Source of the DNA: Neodiprion pinetum
Taxonomy: Eukaryota > Arthropoda > Insecta > Hymenoptera > Diprionidae
Direction of reading: 5' to 3'
DNA: 64,000 nt
NCBI RefSeq assembly: GCF_021155775.2
Contig: NC_060234.1
Coordinates: 36,267,026-36,331,025, forward strand
This document shows, in pieces, positions 43,306 through 57,100 of this stretch (position 1 is the first letter of the stretch; each line of letters begins with the position of its first letter). A model generated the notes under the pieces. It did no database searches, was not told the origin of the DNA, and saw only the letters and a list, made by a program, of their open reading frames with translations. A program made the position numbers and the translations under genes.

Positions 43306-44777
43306 TTGCCCCTCAGGCGAACGTAAATTTATCACGATTCTACAACAAGCTTCGATTGCGTTGAACAGAAACTTATACTTTTCAAGTATTTAATGTAAAC
43401 ACAATCAAAGTGAGGTTACGTTCGCGACTTTTACTCGGTTCGACGCCATGACACTTTGTCACTTTTCCAGGTGATGCCATGAGTCGTGGACACTGATTGA
43501 CTTATTCGTAGAGTGGCGCCACGGTACGGCCAAGCCCAGCAGCCTCGATGAAATGTGGAGTCAAGAAACCTGCAGCGGGAACTTTGAACGGTGTCCATCA
43601 CTCTTCTAAAGACGTGAAATTAAAAATGAATACGTGGAATCTCAACGTTCGGTGTTTCACTTCAAGTGGTCTTCGAATAGAAGAGTATGTATGATAATTA
43701 ATAAGAATCTCAAGCACTTCAAGTTAGTCACCGTTCTCAACTATAGTAGAACCTTTCCGAATCATGAAAAACTGCATAGCTTCCTGACTTGCCTCCGATC
43801 TGAATTAAGCTTCTTTTACAGTTCAGTCAATTTTGTTACAAGCTAGAGAGTAAGTTTTTACAAGTCAGTTACCCGCAAACAATTTGTAATACGGTAATTA
43901 GTATTGCAATTATATTGTGCTGCTTTTCGTACATCGTTCGCGAAACGGAAACAGTGTTCGCTAGCACCGAAAAATAATAATTAGTCCATCGTACAACCTG
44001 CTTCAAACGCACTTTGCGCACTTTCGCTTGAACGATGATATGCAGGTATTTATTTCTATAAATTAAAACATCAAGCCATTCGCTATATCACACAAACGGG
44101 TGTAGTAACTTTATTGAAATGCCATGCAACGTCAAAAATTTTGTCCAAAAATTCCCTAAACTCACTGATAGATTTCTTTGCGGCAAATTTATATTTCACC
44201 TATCGGTGCAACCAGTTTATAATTTTCGAGTTGGACTAATGTCGTCTATTCTTTCCTGTTAAAAACCTAGAATAATTATTTTTTACTTGCAGGTGTAATT
44301 ATTCGAGATAAAACTCAGTGGCGACCGATTTGTACGGAGTTCGATTCGAGTACCGAGAAAGTCAGTGGAGTGCAATATTCCTCCTATATCATTGCGTAAT
44401 ATTTATTATCCGCTAACAAGCAGAACTTACTCCAAAATATCGTCATGTCTAAAACGTGCCAATAAACTTCTGGAATGGAAGATAAAAATATTTCGAAGCC
44501 GTCACCTCAGTTCCAGAGGGAGGAACGACGGCGTTTGAAATCTGGTAAAAGAGGGTACAGGTAAATAACGTGGTGCAGCCATAGCCCGCGATTTGTAAAA
44601 GACGCCCCTGCGTTGGCCACTGTACGCAAAGATCGAGTGGTATTTTGGTCGAGCCGCGGCGGCAGGCGAGAGAGGAGAAAACGAGGAAGGCCGAGGCAAG
44701 CGCAAGAGGAACAAGACACACAAATAGGAGCGGACGCATAGGAGCTTCGCATCAAAGTGTGCGGAAGATCCCGATGC

Positions 44778-44801
44778 TCCTCTCTCTCTCTCTCTCTCTC
44801 T
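44778..44801. repeat. CT dinucleotide microsatellite
   Basis: About 12 CT units in a row inside a GC-rich patch. Confidence 0.85.
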
Positions 44802-46747
44802 CAAGTGATTCCGAGGTGTTGGCGAGGCGCGCTGACGGACATATGGGGATTCCAGCAGCGAGATAGGAAAGGCGTGCCGACGACAACGGCCAAACGCCGC
44901 AAGTCACTAACTCTACATTTACTCGGCAAGCACCGGGAACACACGACGGCCCCTTGACTTTACTTACGGCCTTTTTCTCTTTATATCGCCATTCGCGTCC
45001 GCATGATCGAGAATGGACCCCCGTTCCTCCCATTACCGCCGCGATTAATCGTTTCATGCTATTCATGCAGCAGCTAGCTTATAGAACTTGTTTGCTGACA
45101 ATTATAGATATTCGCTATCTGAAATAGAATTCTAGACAAATTCTTCGTTTCATTACTTCAAAGTAGTCGTCGAATTCGATCGTTGTAAAATAAATTCAAC
45201 TTTTATATTAGCTCTAATTCTTCATTTTCATATTCGATGAAACTATCAGCACTCGATAAAAAGCGATCGATGCTAATTTGTTTGCCGGATATTTCAAACA
45301 TTTCACTTCGTTTTAGAACCGTTTCATTTTTTTTCTTATAAATATAAAAAAAAATTTTAAAAATGGTGCAATTTAAATTCCAACCGCAGGATTCGCGCTC
45401 ACGATCACATGCTTAAGAAAAATAATTCGATCGAATTAATCGGGGTATAACAATTGTATGGTATAATCGTTAAAATCAATTCTAAATTCTGACGTCAAGT
45501 AATCGATGCTTTTAAACTCTTTTCAGTTTATTTGATAAAGTACTTACGCTATAAGTTTCAAGATTTCCAGGTGCCGATACGAAGTGTATAATTAAAGACC
45601 CGCCGGTATTGCGCAAGTATAATGCAGACGTTCAGAGTCCATATGCAGAGAAGCGCTCGTGAATATGTATAATACGCGATGTTGATAAAAGAAACCGGCG
45701 GTGTGCGCATATAATAAGGGATTGCTGTCAACTGGTTCTAGGTAACTTCGTAGGATCATTGACTTTATTTATACCGAGGTAAGGTAAACTTCTGCCGAGA
45801 GACTTCGGGGCTACCGGACATCGTCTGTCTTCGCCACCGAGGGTTGCTACGTTACCGCCGGCCGCGTCGACGGATATCTTCCTTCCTGAAGTGAACCGTA
45901 CCACAGACTTCAATCCGCGTATATATCCACGTTATACGTAAGTACACGCCCAACCCCGGCTTCTCAGGTCGAAGAGCAATGCTTCTCCAAAGGAGAAGAA
46001 GGAGGAGGAAGAGGAGGAGGAGAAGGCACCTCCGGGTTTCCATCTGATACAAACACCCTTTAATCTCAGCATCGCCTCTAATCCCAGAAGTTTATCTTAT
46101 TTTTTTTTTTTTTTCATTTTTACCACTTTCTTTTTTTCTTTCTTTTTTTTCTTTGGAGCTTCTTTAAATTTTTTTCACACCTCCAAAGGACCTGATAAAT
46201 ATTTTACGTTCTGTACTTGTCGTACCCCCACCACCGCTATTCACATTTCAATCTTAACTATATCCCTGCCGCCTGATAATAGTCGTGGACGTGATGGAAT
46301 TCTTTCCTTCTTATTCCATTCTTCGGAAACTTGAGCCAGACACGAGGCTTCCACTCTGCAACACGCCATACGCTTCTTAATATGTTGGTGATTGGTGGAC
46401 GCGAATTACTTGAACCCCAGAGGACGGTATCAATAATAAATAACTTTTTGGATGCTCGTAATTTAGAAAAGGAAGAACCCGATTTTTATTCAAACAGTAT
46501 AAGAGGAACCTTAATTTGCCTGCGCTTCGGAGAGGGAATAATCAAAAGTGGGTAACAATTGCACAACCTTAAAGTGAAAGTTAATTCTCGTACTGGACTT
46601 TAATGCTCTATTCGCATGCAATCACGACCACGTATCATGCAAAACCGCGTACTACCAAATTTTTCAATCGAAGCAGGAAACTGCCAATTTCCAATACACG
46701 ACGTCTGCGTGATTCGGTCGCTGTCACGAAGAATCATTAGTAATATT

Positions 46748-47260
46748 AAACTTCAAAACCAAATTTTGGATATTCGGATGTTCGGATGTTCAGAAAGTGA
46801 CGTCACTCAAAATTTTTTTTTCTTCTGACGTCATCGATCCATAGTAATCGTAACGACGAAAATCAGCTAGCCGAATTCCTCAGTCTGGAAACAACCGCGC
46901 ATTAGAGCGGACGGATGAGAATCGCGATCCGCAGATTTCGAGTACCGGGTTCTCTATCTCCTGGATCCTGCGCTCCGGGTCCGCTTCCTGGTGCAACTCG
47001 AGTTCCAGGACAAGCGCTGCGTAGTTTCTATGCTCCAAGTCCGCTACCTGGTGGAACTCGACTTCACGGACTAGCGGACTAACATTTATTACCCATTGAA
47101 CAATCCTGAAGCATCAAGGGCGTGAGGTATCTGGTAAATCTCGTATCATCTGGTAAAACACTGAAAACTAGTAAGCGAGCGCACGAGCACAAAAACCAGT
47201 TACACTAGGCATCCGACCCCGAGCGAGCTTTAGCGAGCGAGGATTTTAAAGCTAGTTATT
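46748..47260. repeat. Dispersed repeat, copy 2
   Basis: 46748-47020 matches 19469-19745 closely in direct orientation, then diverges. A further 200 bases contain the motif GAGCGAGCTTTAGCGAGCGAG, which looks like part of the same or an adjacent element. No coding capacity. Confidence 0.7.
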
Positions 47261-50200
47261 AGTAATCTGGATTCGATAGGATTTGAAACTCTTGTCACGT
47301 AAAGCAATTTATTTACAACATTTATTGGGACATGAACAAAATCTGCGTGGAAAGTATCGACTTCGGCCGGTTAAATTTACAGTTTCTCAATTGTTTTGGT
47401 AAAAAATAAGCAATGTTTACTTACCTACATTCAACAGCGGTATTTCCAAATAAAGAGTAAACAAATTTATTATTCTGCTAACGTAAATCATCGTTGTTTG
47501 TAGGCATGAATTGATGAAGCGTTTGTGTATAGCGAATTAAACTCGCGATGTTCGCCAGGGAGATTTATTAGTCTTACAAAAGTAAAACATTGTTGTTGGC
47601 GATTTTTCTCTCCTCTTCTGTATTCCTCAATTATAATGCCTCAATGGTTATTATTTTTATTACTATTACTCAGCTGACTTTGCGAAACAGCGATAAATAA
47701 TTGGCACGGTAATATTATTTGCGCGTAAATTCGGATCCGAGGTTACTTCGAAATTATGGATACGCGAATTGTTACTCGACGCTCTGGAACATCTAAAAAA
47801 ACCACAACGAAACTGAGCGTAAGATATTAACTCGTACAAGTCCGGTAGCTCGCTGGTGAAGAAAGAAAAATCGAAACAATCATTTTTGGGAAGACAGCTG
47901 CTGTGGCGTCCGCTGTCACTGGATTTTCTGCCCCCATATAAGTCAACGCTCGACGTTATTCCGCAACGCGTTTCGTTTCACGTAAGCAAAAATCGTCCTG
48001 AACGTGAATCGACGCGGCCTCGGTGTCGAACTTGAGCCGTGTACGTATCCCGGCCATCGAAGAGAGAAAGACGGAGAAGAAAAAAAGAAGAAAAATAAGA
48101 AAACTAAAACTCTTCATATGCGTGAACGCAATATACTCAACGTTTACTTTACTAGTTCAACACGGGCTCGTGAAAACTTACGTGAAATCGATCATTTCTG
48201 AATCTTAAGACAACATCAAAAACGCGAATTCTAACACTACGCGTGTTGAAAAAATAATTAAATATTCTGAAAGATTCCCTCAAAGGAACGGAATAACTTT
48301 CCGAAGGATTAGTTCTGCCAATTTTCAATATTCGGTATCGCAAAATCAGATCGAATTCTTTTCTCTCGTATGCACAATTTGCATGCTTATATATTCTGAT
48401 AGATACTGCGAAATACGATGAAAGCATCGCAAAAAATACCGTTTATTGAAAGGAAAATCATTTTTAAACAAATTATTTATATCTTTTCTCAGTATATTAA
48501 TGCACGGTTGAAATTCGGAATTTCGGATATGTCGCAAGACATCGGAGGCAGTGGGAGTTCCAGAAGCATTGCCAGAACGACAATTAACATTCTACACACA
48601 TTGAGGAACCTTGTCGCAATAATAATTTTTCAACGTACGAAGTCAGCAGTATTATATCGAGTTTTACCATCGTAACGAATCTCAGGACTGTTTCTGATTT
48701 AAACAATTAGCATCTCTCACGTCACGATTGAATAAAAACTAATAAATCTCACATGTAACACATCCTAAAACATCCGGAATGATCATTAGTGAGAAAAAAA
48801 TTAAACAAAAGCATGTAAATTAGCGTAAGATGTAAATGCCAAGAAGCCTGTGGAATTCAGCAAAATATCCGTAACGAATTTTCAATCATATTCATACATT
48901 CTCGATCCGTAGCCAGAGTAAAAAATAAAATTGGCAAATAGAAACATGAGCGACCTAGATTTTGTAACGGTGAACGATTTTGATGTATTTCGAAGAGCTG
49001 TTGGCGAGGTGAGGAGTAAAAAAAAAAAAAAAAAAAGAATTCTTTGATTACAGCCGCCAGTCTCTCATCGGTGGGGAAAATGAAGAAGAGTTCCGATACG
49101 TCTATGTGTGCGCGCATTTTATGGGAGAAGAGGAGGCACGGATCGCAAGATAGGCCGCCGCGCCGATAGGTAAGCGGTAGGATGAAGAACGATAACGCGA
49201 ACTCTCGTAGCTCTAGGTTTAAATAAAGCGGAGAGAGGCTGGCGAGATGTTCGCCACCCAGCGTAAACACTCTAGGTGCCATTTGACGCGCACTCAAGCG
49301 TCGAGGACGCGGCGGGGCGAAGCGTCGCGACGCCGTCGTCGGTCGTTGCAGAGAGGTTTGGGAATCGCTCGCGGGCCAGAGGCTCGTTGGAGAGCGGTAG
49401 CTGCTGGCTGTAATCTGTAAATCTGTCATTGCGGCGATATTCCGCGTTTCTTCACGGGCCGCAGGATATGAACTTCCCCGGCTCCGCTGCCGCAGGCTGC
49501 AGGCTGCAGCGCCCACGAAGTTAAGGAACCGGACCGGGTGCAGCCCTCGGACTCGTGAGGTTTACTCAGATGGCATGGAAACTATAAAAGCAAGTCGCGG
49601 TTACTCCCGTTCTGGATGGCGATGACGGATTCATGGGCCGTGGGACTCGCGAGGATTGAGGAGGAGGAGGAGGAGGGAGGTCTCTGGGTCTCTACCGATG
49701 GAGGATACTGGAGGAGGCGAGGGGACCGGTTCCTCGGGGGTGGAGAGTCAGGGAGGGAGAGAGATGAGGATGCGGCGCATTTTTATTCGAGCGATTCATT
49801 TGTCGCCCTTTGATCCCGGAGCAACAAGCTACCACCGGAAAATTAGGGAGATTTATTATTAACGCCGTCACCCTACTTTATTCCTTTTCCGTATATATAT
49901 CGCCCGGTCCGTGTCTCGGGTTAATTTCCAACCGCTGATGGTGCTTTTATTTTTCACATTTTCACGCCTTGCCGTACAACGACTTATATCCTCTTCTCCG
50001 GCTCCGGGCTATCCGCTAACTCGCAGCTCGGTTATACGTGCTAATGCCGTGTGAGATTCCACAAACTGTTGAGAAATTATTTTAACTCAGGTTCGCACAC
50101 CAGTGCAGAGATTAGCAGCTCGAGTTTGGCGAACATCGGTAAGCGGACAATATTTTAGATTTAATTGGTACACGTGACTCTAATTTTTTTACTCGCGCAC

Positions 50201-53200
50201 GAGAAACAAACATCAGTAACTATGATTATTCATCTGACCGATAATGTGCGACTTTCGATGTCTTTAAAATGATCAGTTGGAGGAATTATTTTTGTTCCTA
50301 ATTGGTCATGATGCAAGTAGCGAAAATATGTATAATTTGTTATTTAACTCTTCTACGGCCTGTCGTACTATATTTCTAGATCGCATAATTTTTCATTTTT
50401 CATTTACCTTGTACGGAGAAAAAATTGTCGATACGATTTTTGCCTGCAGTTCAGACAGACGATCAACTATTTATTGGTATTCAAGCTTAGCGTCCAGAAG
50501 ACAAAGTTCCTTGTAAGTTCCGTTTCACCACCCACCCCGGTTATGCAATCGAACATATCTATTCAGGCATCCTTCGCAATAGATGAAGAAAAAAATCTTA
50601 ATACTCAATTTTAGTATCATGTGAAAAAAAAAAATGGTGTAATGGTACAATTGTCTAATCTCTCTGGTCACGTGCGAACTTTGAAAATTCGATCCCGGAG
50701 GTCCACGAGGCAACTCCTGAAGCGTACCCCCACATATACAAACGACTCCGCAAGCTATCGCACGTGTTGCAGATCAGCGGGGCGCAGATTTTCTGAACAA
50801 TTTCGTGTCAAGCCCCAAAAACGCGACTCGTCAGTGGAGGAGAGATTCTCGAGTGTCGTTGGCACGCCGAGCTCGTGCTCGTCTTCTTTCCGTGGATTCG
50901 TGTGTGGGCCCTAATGACTAAGGGTGAAAAAGAACAGACCAAAAGGGCGAAAGGAAGGGGGGAGTGTCACGGGTCCCAATCCTCAAGTGTGCAGACCGGG
51001 AGGGATCGAAGGTCCAGAAGAGGAATACGCGCACGTTACGACTGGAAGCGAAGTTGGAAACCAAAACCAAAAAACTGCGGTGCGCCACATGACCCGTATA
51101 TGTATATGTACAGGAGGAACCTTTTATGTTTCGTGTTTCGCGTTTCATGTTTCTTGTCTTACGTTTTCTCCCCGCCCTGCAGGTTTACGAGCGAGACAAG
51201 CTGCTCAATCTGCTCTTCGGAGATGCAAACAAAGGGGCGAGGGATTCACGCTTGATCTTCTTGCAACCGCGAAATATCTCGAATTGACAAGCCGCGGCCG
51301 CTAACACTAACTTGTACTCAAAAGAGTACGATTATACCTATAATACCGATGCTCTTTGCCAGTAGTAAAAAGAAAAATCGTCTGCAAGCTTGTGAGTAAA
51401 CGATTCTCGGTTGTGAAAATTGGACAGAAATGAGAACAAAGTTAATAAAGGTCGTTGGAAATAACGCATAATCCTAATAAATCCATTTTTGAAACGTTGT
51501 TGTGCGGAACTTGAGTTAGATATTTTTTGTCGTTAATTCTACAATTCTCGGCATCAAGCTTGTCCCAATTTCATCAATTTTCTGCAATATCTAGACCGAC
51601 TTTCAAATCTATCACACAAAGCGAGTTTGACAATGTGTGAGTAATTGAAATCCGATAGATCTGCAGACCACACGTCTTGAGAGCTTGGTGTAACTGTTCC
51701 GGCGAAACGCAGCGTGTCGCAGGTTCCATCTCCAGGAAAGTTCACCAGGGTGCAAAGATGAAAGAATAACTTACAGGACTGCGGGGTTTAGTACCGGCAC
51801 CGTCACGCGCCGCCGGGACGCTTGGCGTCTCTGTATAAGCTTCTCTGTAAGACGACGCTTGTTACTTAGAAATAAATAGAATTGTCAAAATATCTTTTCT
51901 CCTTACGATAGTTATATTCGGTAGATATTTCTCTCGGATATCCTTACGCGGCAAGCGCAGATCTAAATAAATAAAATTGTAAAATGTATTTCAGAGAGTG
52001 TTTCCAATTTCCGATCATTTTCATAGACGCGATCCCGGCGACTTCGGTCATCGTTACTGATATTCAATCAGGCATTTGCTATTTGACGAATCGAATGGAA
52101 TTTGTGTGGTCGTAGAAGCCTCGGCCAGCAATAATTCGATACGAATCGGTTTAAAATAGATGAAACTTGTTTCTCGAAGGTAATTAGAGTAATACCAGTT
52201 TCAGTATCGTGTTCAATATCTAATGTCTGCAACGAAGCATTATACACAGCAGAATTTACTCACACGGCGTTAAAATTCGCAAAAAAATTTCCGTGCAAGA
52301 AATTTCTCTGTTTTTGTTCGTCATTTTTGCAAAATAGGTATTAAACTGTGCACAATATGTGGAATATAAATAGCGACACGAATAAAATCGGCTGCAGCTG
52401 CAACGAGTCAACCGTAAGAAAAAAAAAAAAAAACTATTTCGAAACTTTTCTTTATATCTTGGGACAAAGCGACTTATATATTATTTTTCTTCCTGCGGAT
52501 CGGTGACAATTCCAAACGAGGAAGATAAAGGCACGTACAGTGGTATCGGATGAGCGGATCGAGATTCGACAACCTAGATTTTGGCTCCTATATTCCTATA
52601 TTCCTACCTACGCAGCCGCGACTACCTTAGAGTCACCAACTTACCGCAATCTGAACACAAGTTTCCTAGGAGAGTCATTAAGGGCGCTTAAGCGGCGCGT
52701 CGGGGAAGGCGGCGTAGCGTCGCGACGCTAATATGTTTACACAGCGTCGGTCCTCTCACGAGCATCAATCACGTCCTGTCCGTCCGTGCGTCCGTCCATA
52801 CGTCGTTTACGTTCTGGCCCGTTGGAAAACGAGTTTGTCTTTTGGGACAGGGTGTCGTGTGTCTTTCCAATTGTCGAGTCTATCCAAAACTATAACTTAT
52901 CTCGGTTTCTCTTTCCTTTTTTCCGTGTATCTTTTTTCATTTTCTTCTTATTTTCTTCACTTCAACCGCGCGGTTTTACGATGAGAAAATAGGACGAAAT
53001 ATACGTAAGTACCAACGCTTCCGCAGATTCCCACGAGACCCAAAGTTTATACTTATTGTACGAATTTCGACGAAGGACAACGATTCTTCAACTTTGAACA
53101 AATATTTGCAATTTATAAATCTGGAACTATATGATGCAGGAAAGAAAGATGAAGACAAGAATACGGATTTCAGTGTTATATATTTCTATGTGTACTATAT

Positions 53201-53829
53201 GTATTTGATTCTTTGTTGCATAACACATTGCATAATATAGAAAGTTCGGTTCGCCTTCTTATTAGTCCTCTTGGAGTCTAAGTTAAACTCTAACGGTAAA
53301 ATACTTGAGTATAATTTATTAGGGCACTTAAGGTATAGTCTCAACTCTCAACTCAACCGTCAAGCTCAAGTTTAGGCAAAGCCAAGGGTGTCACGGGGCG
53401 TTTGAGATCCCTATACATGATAGTATAGGAAATGTGTGTATACATACATAAATGTATACATGTATTTATTTTTTTAAATAGACACTTTGTCTCCACAAAG
53501 CACACTTTGTGAATATATACTTTAGGTATAACGAACTGGCGTATGCAACCGCACGTTTTTCTCGTTATACCGGAATAATATTTTGAACGATCCTCCGTGC
53601 GCTTGTACGTGAAAGAAGAGAAGAATAATATAGAATAAATCAGAGAAGTGATTCGAGTTTTCCGCGGTAAAATTTCAAAAATACGAGATATACATTCTTC
53701 GTTTTTACTTATCTTATAAGTTATAACGTACAATAGGTACTAATTTACTTTGGCGTCATACCACTATACACATACAAACGTTACGTTTACCAAGCGTTTT
53801 CAATAATTTACTACAATAAACTGTGTAAT

Positions 53830-53872
53830 AATAATAATAATATTATTAATAGTAATAATAATATAATATGAC
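53830..53872. repeat. TAA/TAATA simple repeat
   Basis: Imperfect trinucleotide repeat in AT-rich DNA about 300 bases downstream of the org-1 stop codon. Confidence 0.7.
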
Positions 53873-54149
53873 CTATTACCTTGTGGTATGGATTTGATAA
53901 AATAATATACTCAAAGTCCTCGAAAGCTCTGTTATATCCAATACAACTATCTAAATGTATACATATATCTATACGAGTGCAGTTTAACTTTGGCACAGAT
54001 CAACGACCATATACATATATAAAAGTATAATAACGATATCCGGAGCGATGGCTGTTTCTCAGGAAGTTCCGCAGTGTGATCGGATGTAATCGGTATCCCG
54101 AATAATCTGAGACGATAAAATTAAACGATATCTCGAATCATCCGCGGGG

Positions 54150-57100
54150 CTACCGTGGTCCGTACAAAGACGACGTATGCGATCCGGGATGCGCGTGATG
54201 AGGATGCGTCGGGTAGTGATGAGGCGACGTCATGTGCGCCGGCTGATGTCCAGGGTAGCCCCAGTGACTGGGACTCGCACCGTAAAACTGATGCTCGGGA
54301 TTCGGGATACCGGAAATCCCCGCTGAGATGGTCGAGGCGATCGGAACCGCGGGCACGGAGGCGTAGCTCGGCAACGCGTTGCCGGAACCGGTCGCCGGCC
54401 TTTTCGCGGGGTTCTGGACGCTCTGGGAACCGGAAGTCGGTGACTCGCACTCGTCGGGTTCGCAGTCCCTGAACCCCTTGGCGAACGGATTGCTCGCGAT
54501 TTTCAGCTGCGTTATCCGATGGTTCTGGTAGGCCGTGACCGCCGTGAACCTCGTCTCCGGGAACGTGAACGTTTTGAAGTTCTCCGTTCTTGGATCCGGC
54601 GCCGAACCCGGGGGTGATGGGGCCACCACTACGTGGCATCGGGGCTGGTAACGGTGCATGGAATTTAAAATTATCTGGAACACAAAAGGAGAGGGAGGTG
54701 GTCTTTAATATACGACACGACGATATTTCTGGACTACGGAACGAATTTTTTTTACTGCTCAGAAATTCATTCATCCGGTTACTGTAAAACTTTTTAGAAG
54801 AAATCGCCACAGTAAAATGGGTATCGTGTGTACAACGACAAATGTTTTTTAAATCACAAGAAAATTCGATACTTGCGCAACTTTTTATGGTGTTGTTACA
54901 GTTACCAGTACCACATTTTCCGTTTATTGAGACGTTATTTATATATTCTCAATTTTTTCAGTCAAAGAAGGTTTCGATATCAATTTATTGCTTCGCTATC
55001 AACATCAAATTATCGCAATAGTTGTACAAAAAAAAAATATACAAGTAAAAGTGCGGACTGTAACCAAAAATAACATAATAACGTACTGATTTTGTGATTA
55101 CAACCACAAAACTCATTTTCAAGTTGTACTCACATCAGACATATACATGAGTCGGTTATGAAAAAAACAAAAAATCAAAATTGCAGTAAGGGTCTGTAAA
55201 TGAATCACAACTATGTGTAAGAAATTTAACTCGGTGTGACTATTAAACTCATCTCGATCAACTTGATCCCGCAATATTTTGCGATTATATTTAAAAGTTT
55301 CATATTTCACACAACTCTCCACAAAATTTTTCTCATTAGATAAATACGCGAAAGAAAAAATTTGATCATCCGGATTGAAAACTGTCATAATCCATACAAC
55401 TTGCCGTGCCTATACACCAGTAACTTGTGTGAAAAAAATTTCCCGTCCTGAACGACGCAAGCGTCTAATATAAATAACCTACGGATTATACAAATGATAT
55501 TTTTTACGAGACGGTTCAGCGATGGAATTGATATTAAATGATGACGTGAGAGTAGCCTGACGCGATTCTGTATATACATGTACGCATAGCGGGTCTGTAT
55601 ACAGTTGGTGATTTATTTTGCTTAAACTGGCGCGTAATTTTTGATTGAGTCATTTCTAAGAAAGTGGTTTCTCGAAATGAAAAAAAATAAATAAATAAAA
55701 AAACAAAAAAAATGTTACGTTCAACTTTCTCCAGAAGCGCAAGCAAACAAATAGACATTATACGTTTCAAGGTATAATGGCTCTCTGGGTTGCAATCCCC
55801 GTGCACTCGGTGCATCCCATCCTTGCGCACCCCAGCTCCTATCATTAGGCTGTTTATTTTTTTCCACACTTTCACATGGGGATCACGGATGCCTTAGATT
55901 CATCTGCTCTCATACAGGGTAAACATTGCAGCGTACCAGAGCTCGGTGTATCCAAGGGTAAGACCGCAAGAGTAACGACTATAACGGGTGACTTTCGCGT
56001 AAATTAGAATCGCCAAAGCGTGTTATACTTGCAACGATTCTCTCGTGTCAAATGAGAAAAATTCTCCACCGACACGGGCGTGCTAAAAAAATTCCCACGA
56101 ATCGGCGGATCGTAATTTCTTGTTCCCTCCCGAGCTTGACTCGAATTGTGCATCTATAATTCCCCCGTTTCCACCCGGTATAATATTTGAAAGATATACA
56201 CATGAGCCGGGGAAGAAGTCGGAAGGCGCACGGCGGGGGGTGGGTAGAATGTTTGACAGCTCCGAGAGCCCGGTGACTAATTAGTGTAAAAAGTAACCCC
56301 CGACCCGACCCAACGGCAAGTCGACCCCGTGCCTCCTCCTCTCCCCCCTCTTACTCCGTTTCTGCTATTTACCCCGCGCATGTACCATATACGATGGTCA
56401 CATATAGCATATATGTTGGTATGCCGAGGGTTGAGGACACCCTTGGACCAGAGGCGTCTTCCGAAGTGCGTGTGGCCCGAGCGAAACGATCGTGCAGCCC
56501 TCTCTCTTCCAGATTTGGAATTTTTTTTTTTTTTTGGCCTCCACCTCCTCCCTTATAGACGTAATTTCCATTTTCCCTTTTTCATTTTTTGCCCAGAGTC
56601 GGAGCTGCGCGCGCGTAATCCGGAAACGCCAGGCGATACAAAGTGCCAATTAAGGGACGGCGTATCTTCGGGTATTCCACTAGAGCTTTTGTTTTTTCAT
56701 ACCCAATACGCAGTTTTTAGAATCTGTTCCTCGTTCTACGCTCGGGCAAAGCATCGCGCACATATGTATATATATATATATATATATATATTATCTCTTG
56801 CTGTCGCTGCAGGCTTGCATAGGTTTCCTTCCTCGCGGTCTACGTGTATTTTAGGATTGGACTCCGGCTCAATTGTGCACCCATCGAGCTCCGCAGGAAG
56901 AAAGTTATCCGCGCCGCGGTCCCAAAGTCGAACCTAAATAGGTCGCGGGGATTTAACGAGGATCAAAACATGCACGCAATTGGTGCACCTCGTTTCGAAA
57001 AATGAAGAAACGCGAAATCGGGTGCGATATCAATTTGATCGTAAACGTGCGTGAACGAGAAAGACGAGAGCAATTAGCTGTTTACGAAGAGGCGTCGTGG

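Larger units (their letters stand above)
43306..54149. other. 10.8-kb stretch without a convincing gene
   Basis: Between ESS2 and the 3' end of org-1. Open frames here, for example 44449-44739 and 48857-49516 (low-complexity, poly-Phe), lack splice and codon support. GC-rich, CpG-containing patches occur at about 44.6-45.0, 49.2-49.8 and 50.7-51.3 kb; purine-rich runs at 45984-46024 and 49659-49680; a CT microsatellite at 44778-44801. These may be enhancers or untranslated exons; nothing in the sequence decides. Confidence 0.4.

Noticed and set aside
43306..43335. Upstream extension of ESS2 by ten codons
   Set aside because: It begins with GTG, not ATG; the ATG at 43305 has a better context.
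48857..49516. 219-codon minus-strand frame
   Set aside because: Contains a poly-Phe run from an A homopolymer and has no domain, splice or promoter support; likely chance in a GC-rich patch.
50875..51304. Two overlapping 126-codon plus-strand frames
   Set aside because: Overlap in different frames of the same GC-rich DNA, with no conserved motif; not credible genes.
56329..56937. 202-codon plus-strand frame
   Set aside because: Runs through a TA microsatellite and a poly-T tract within the org-1 intron; low complexity and no family match.
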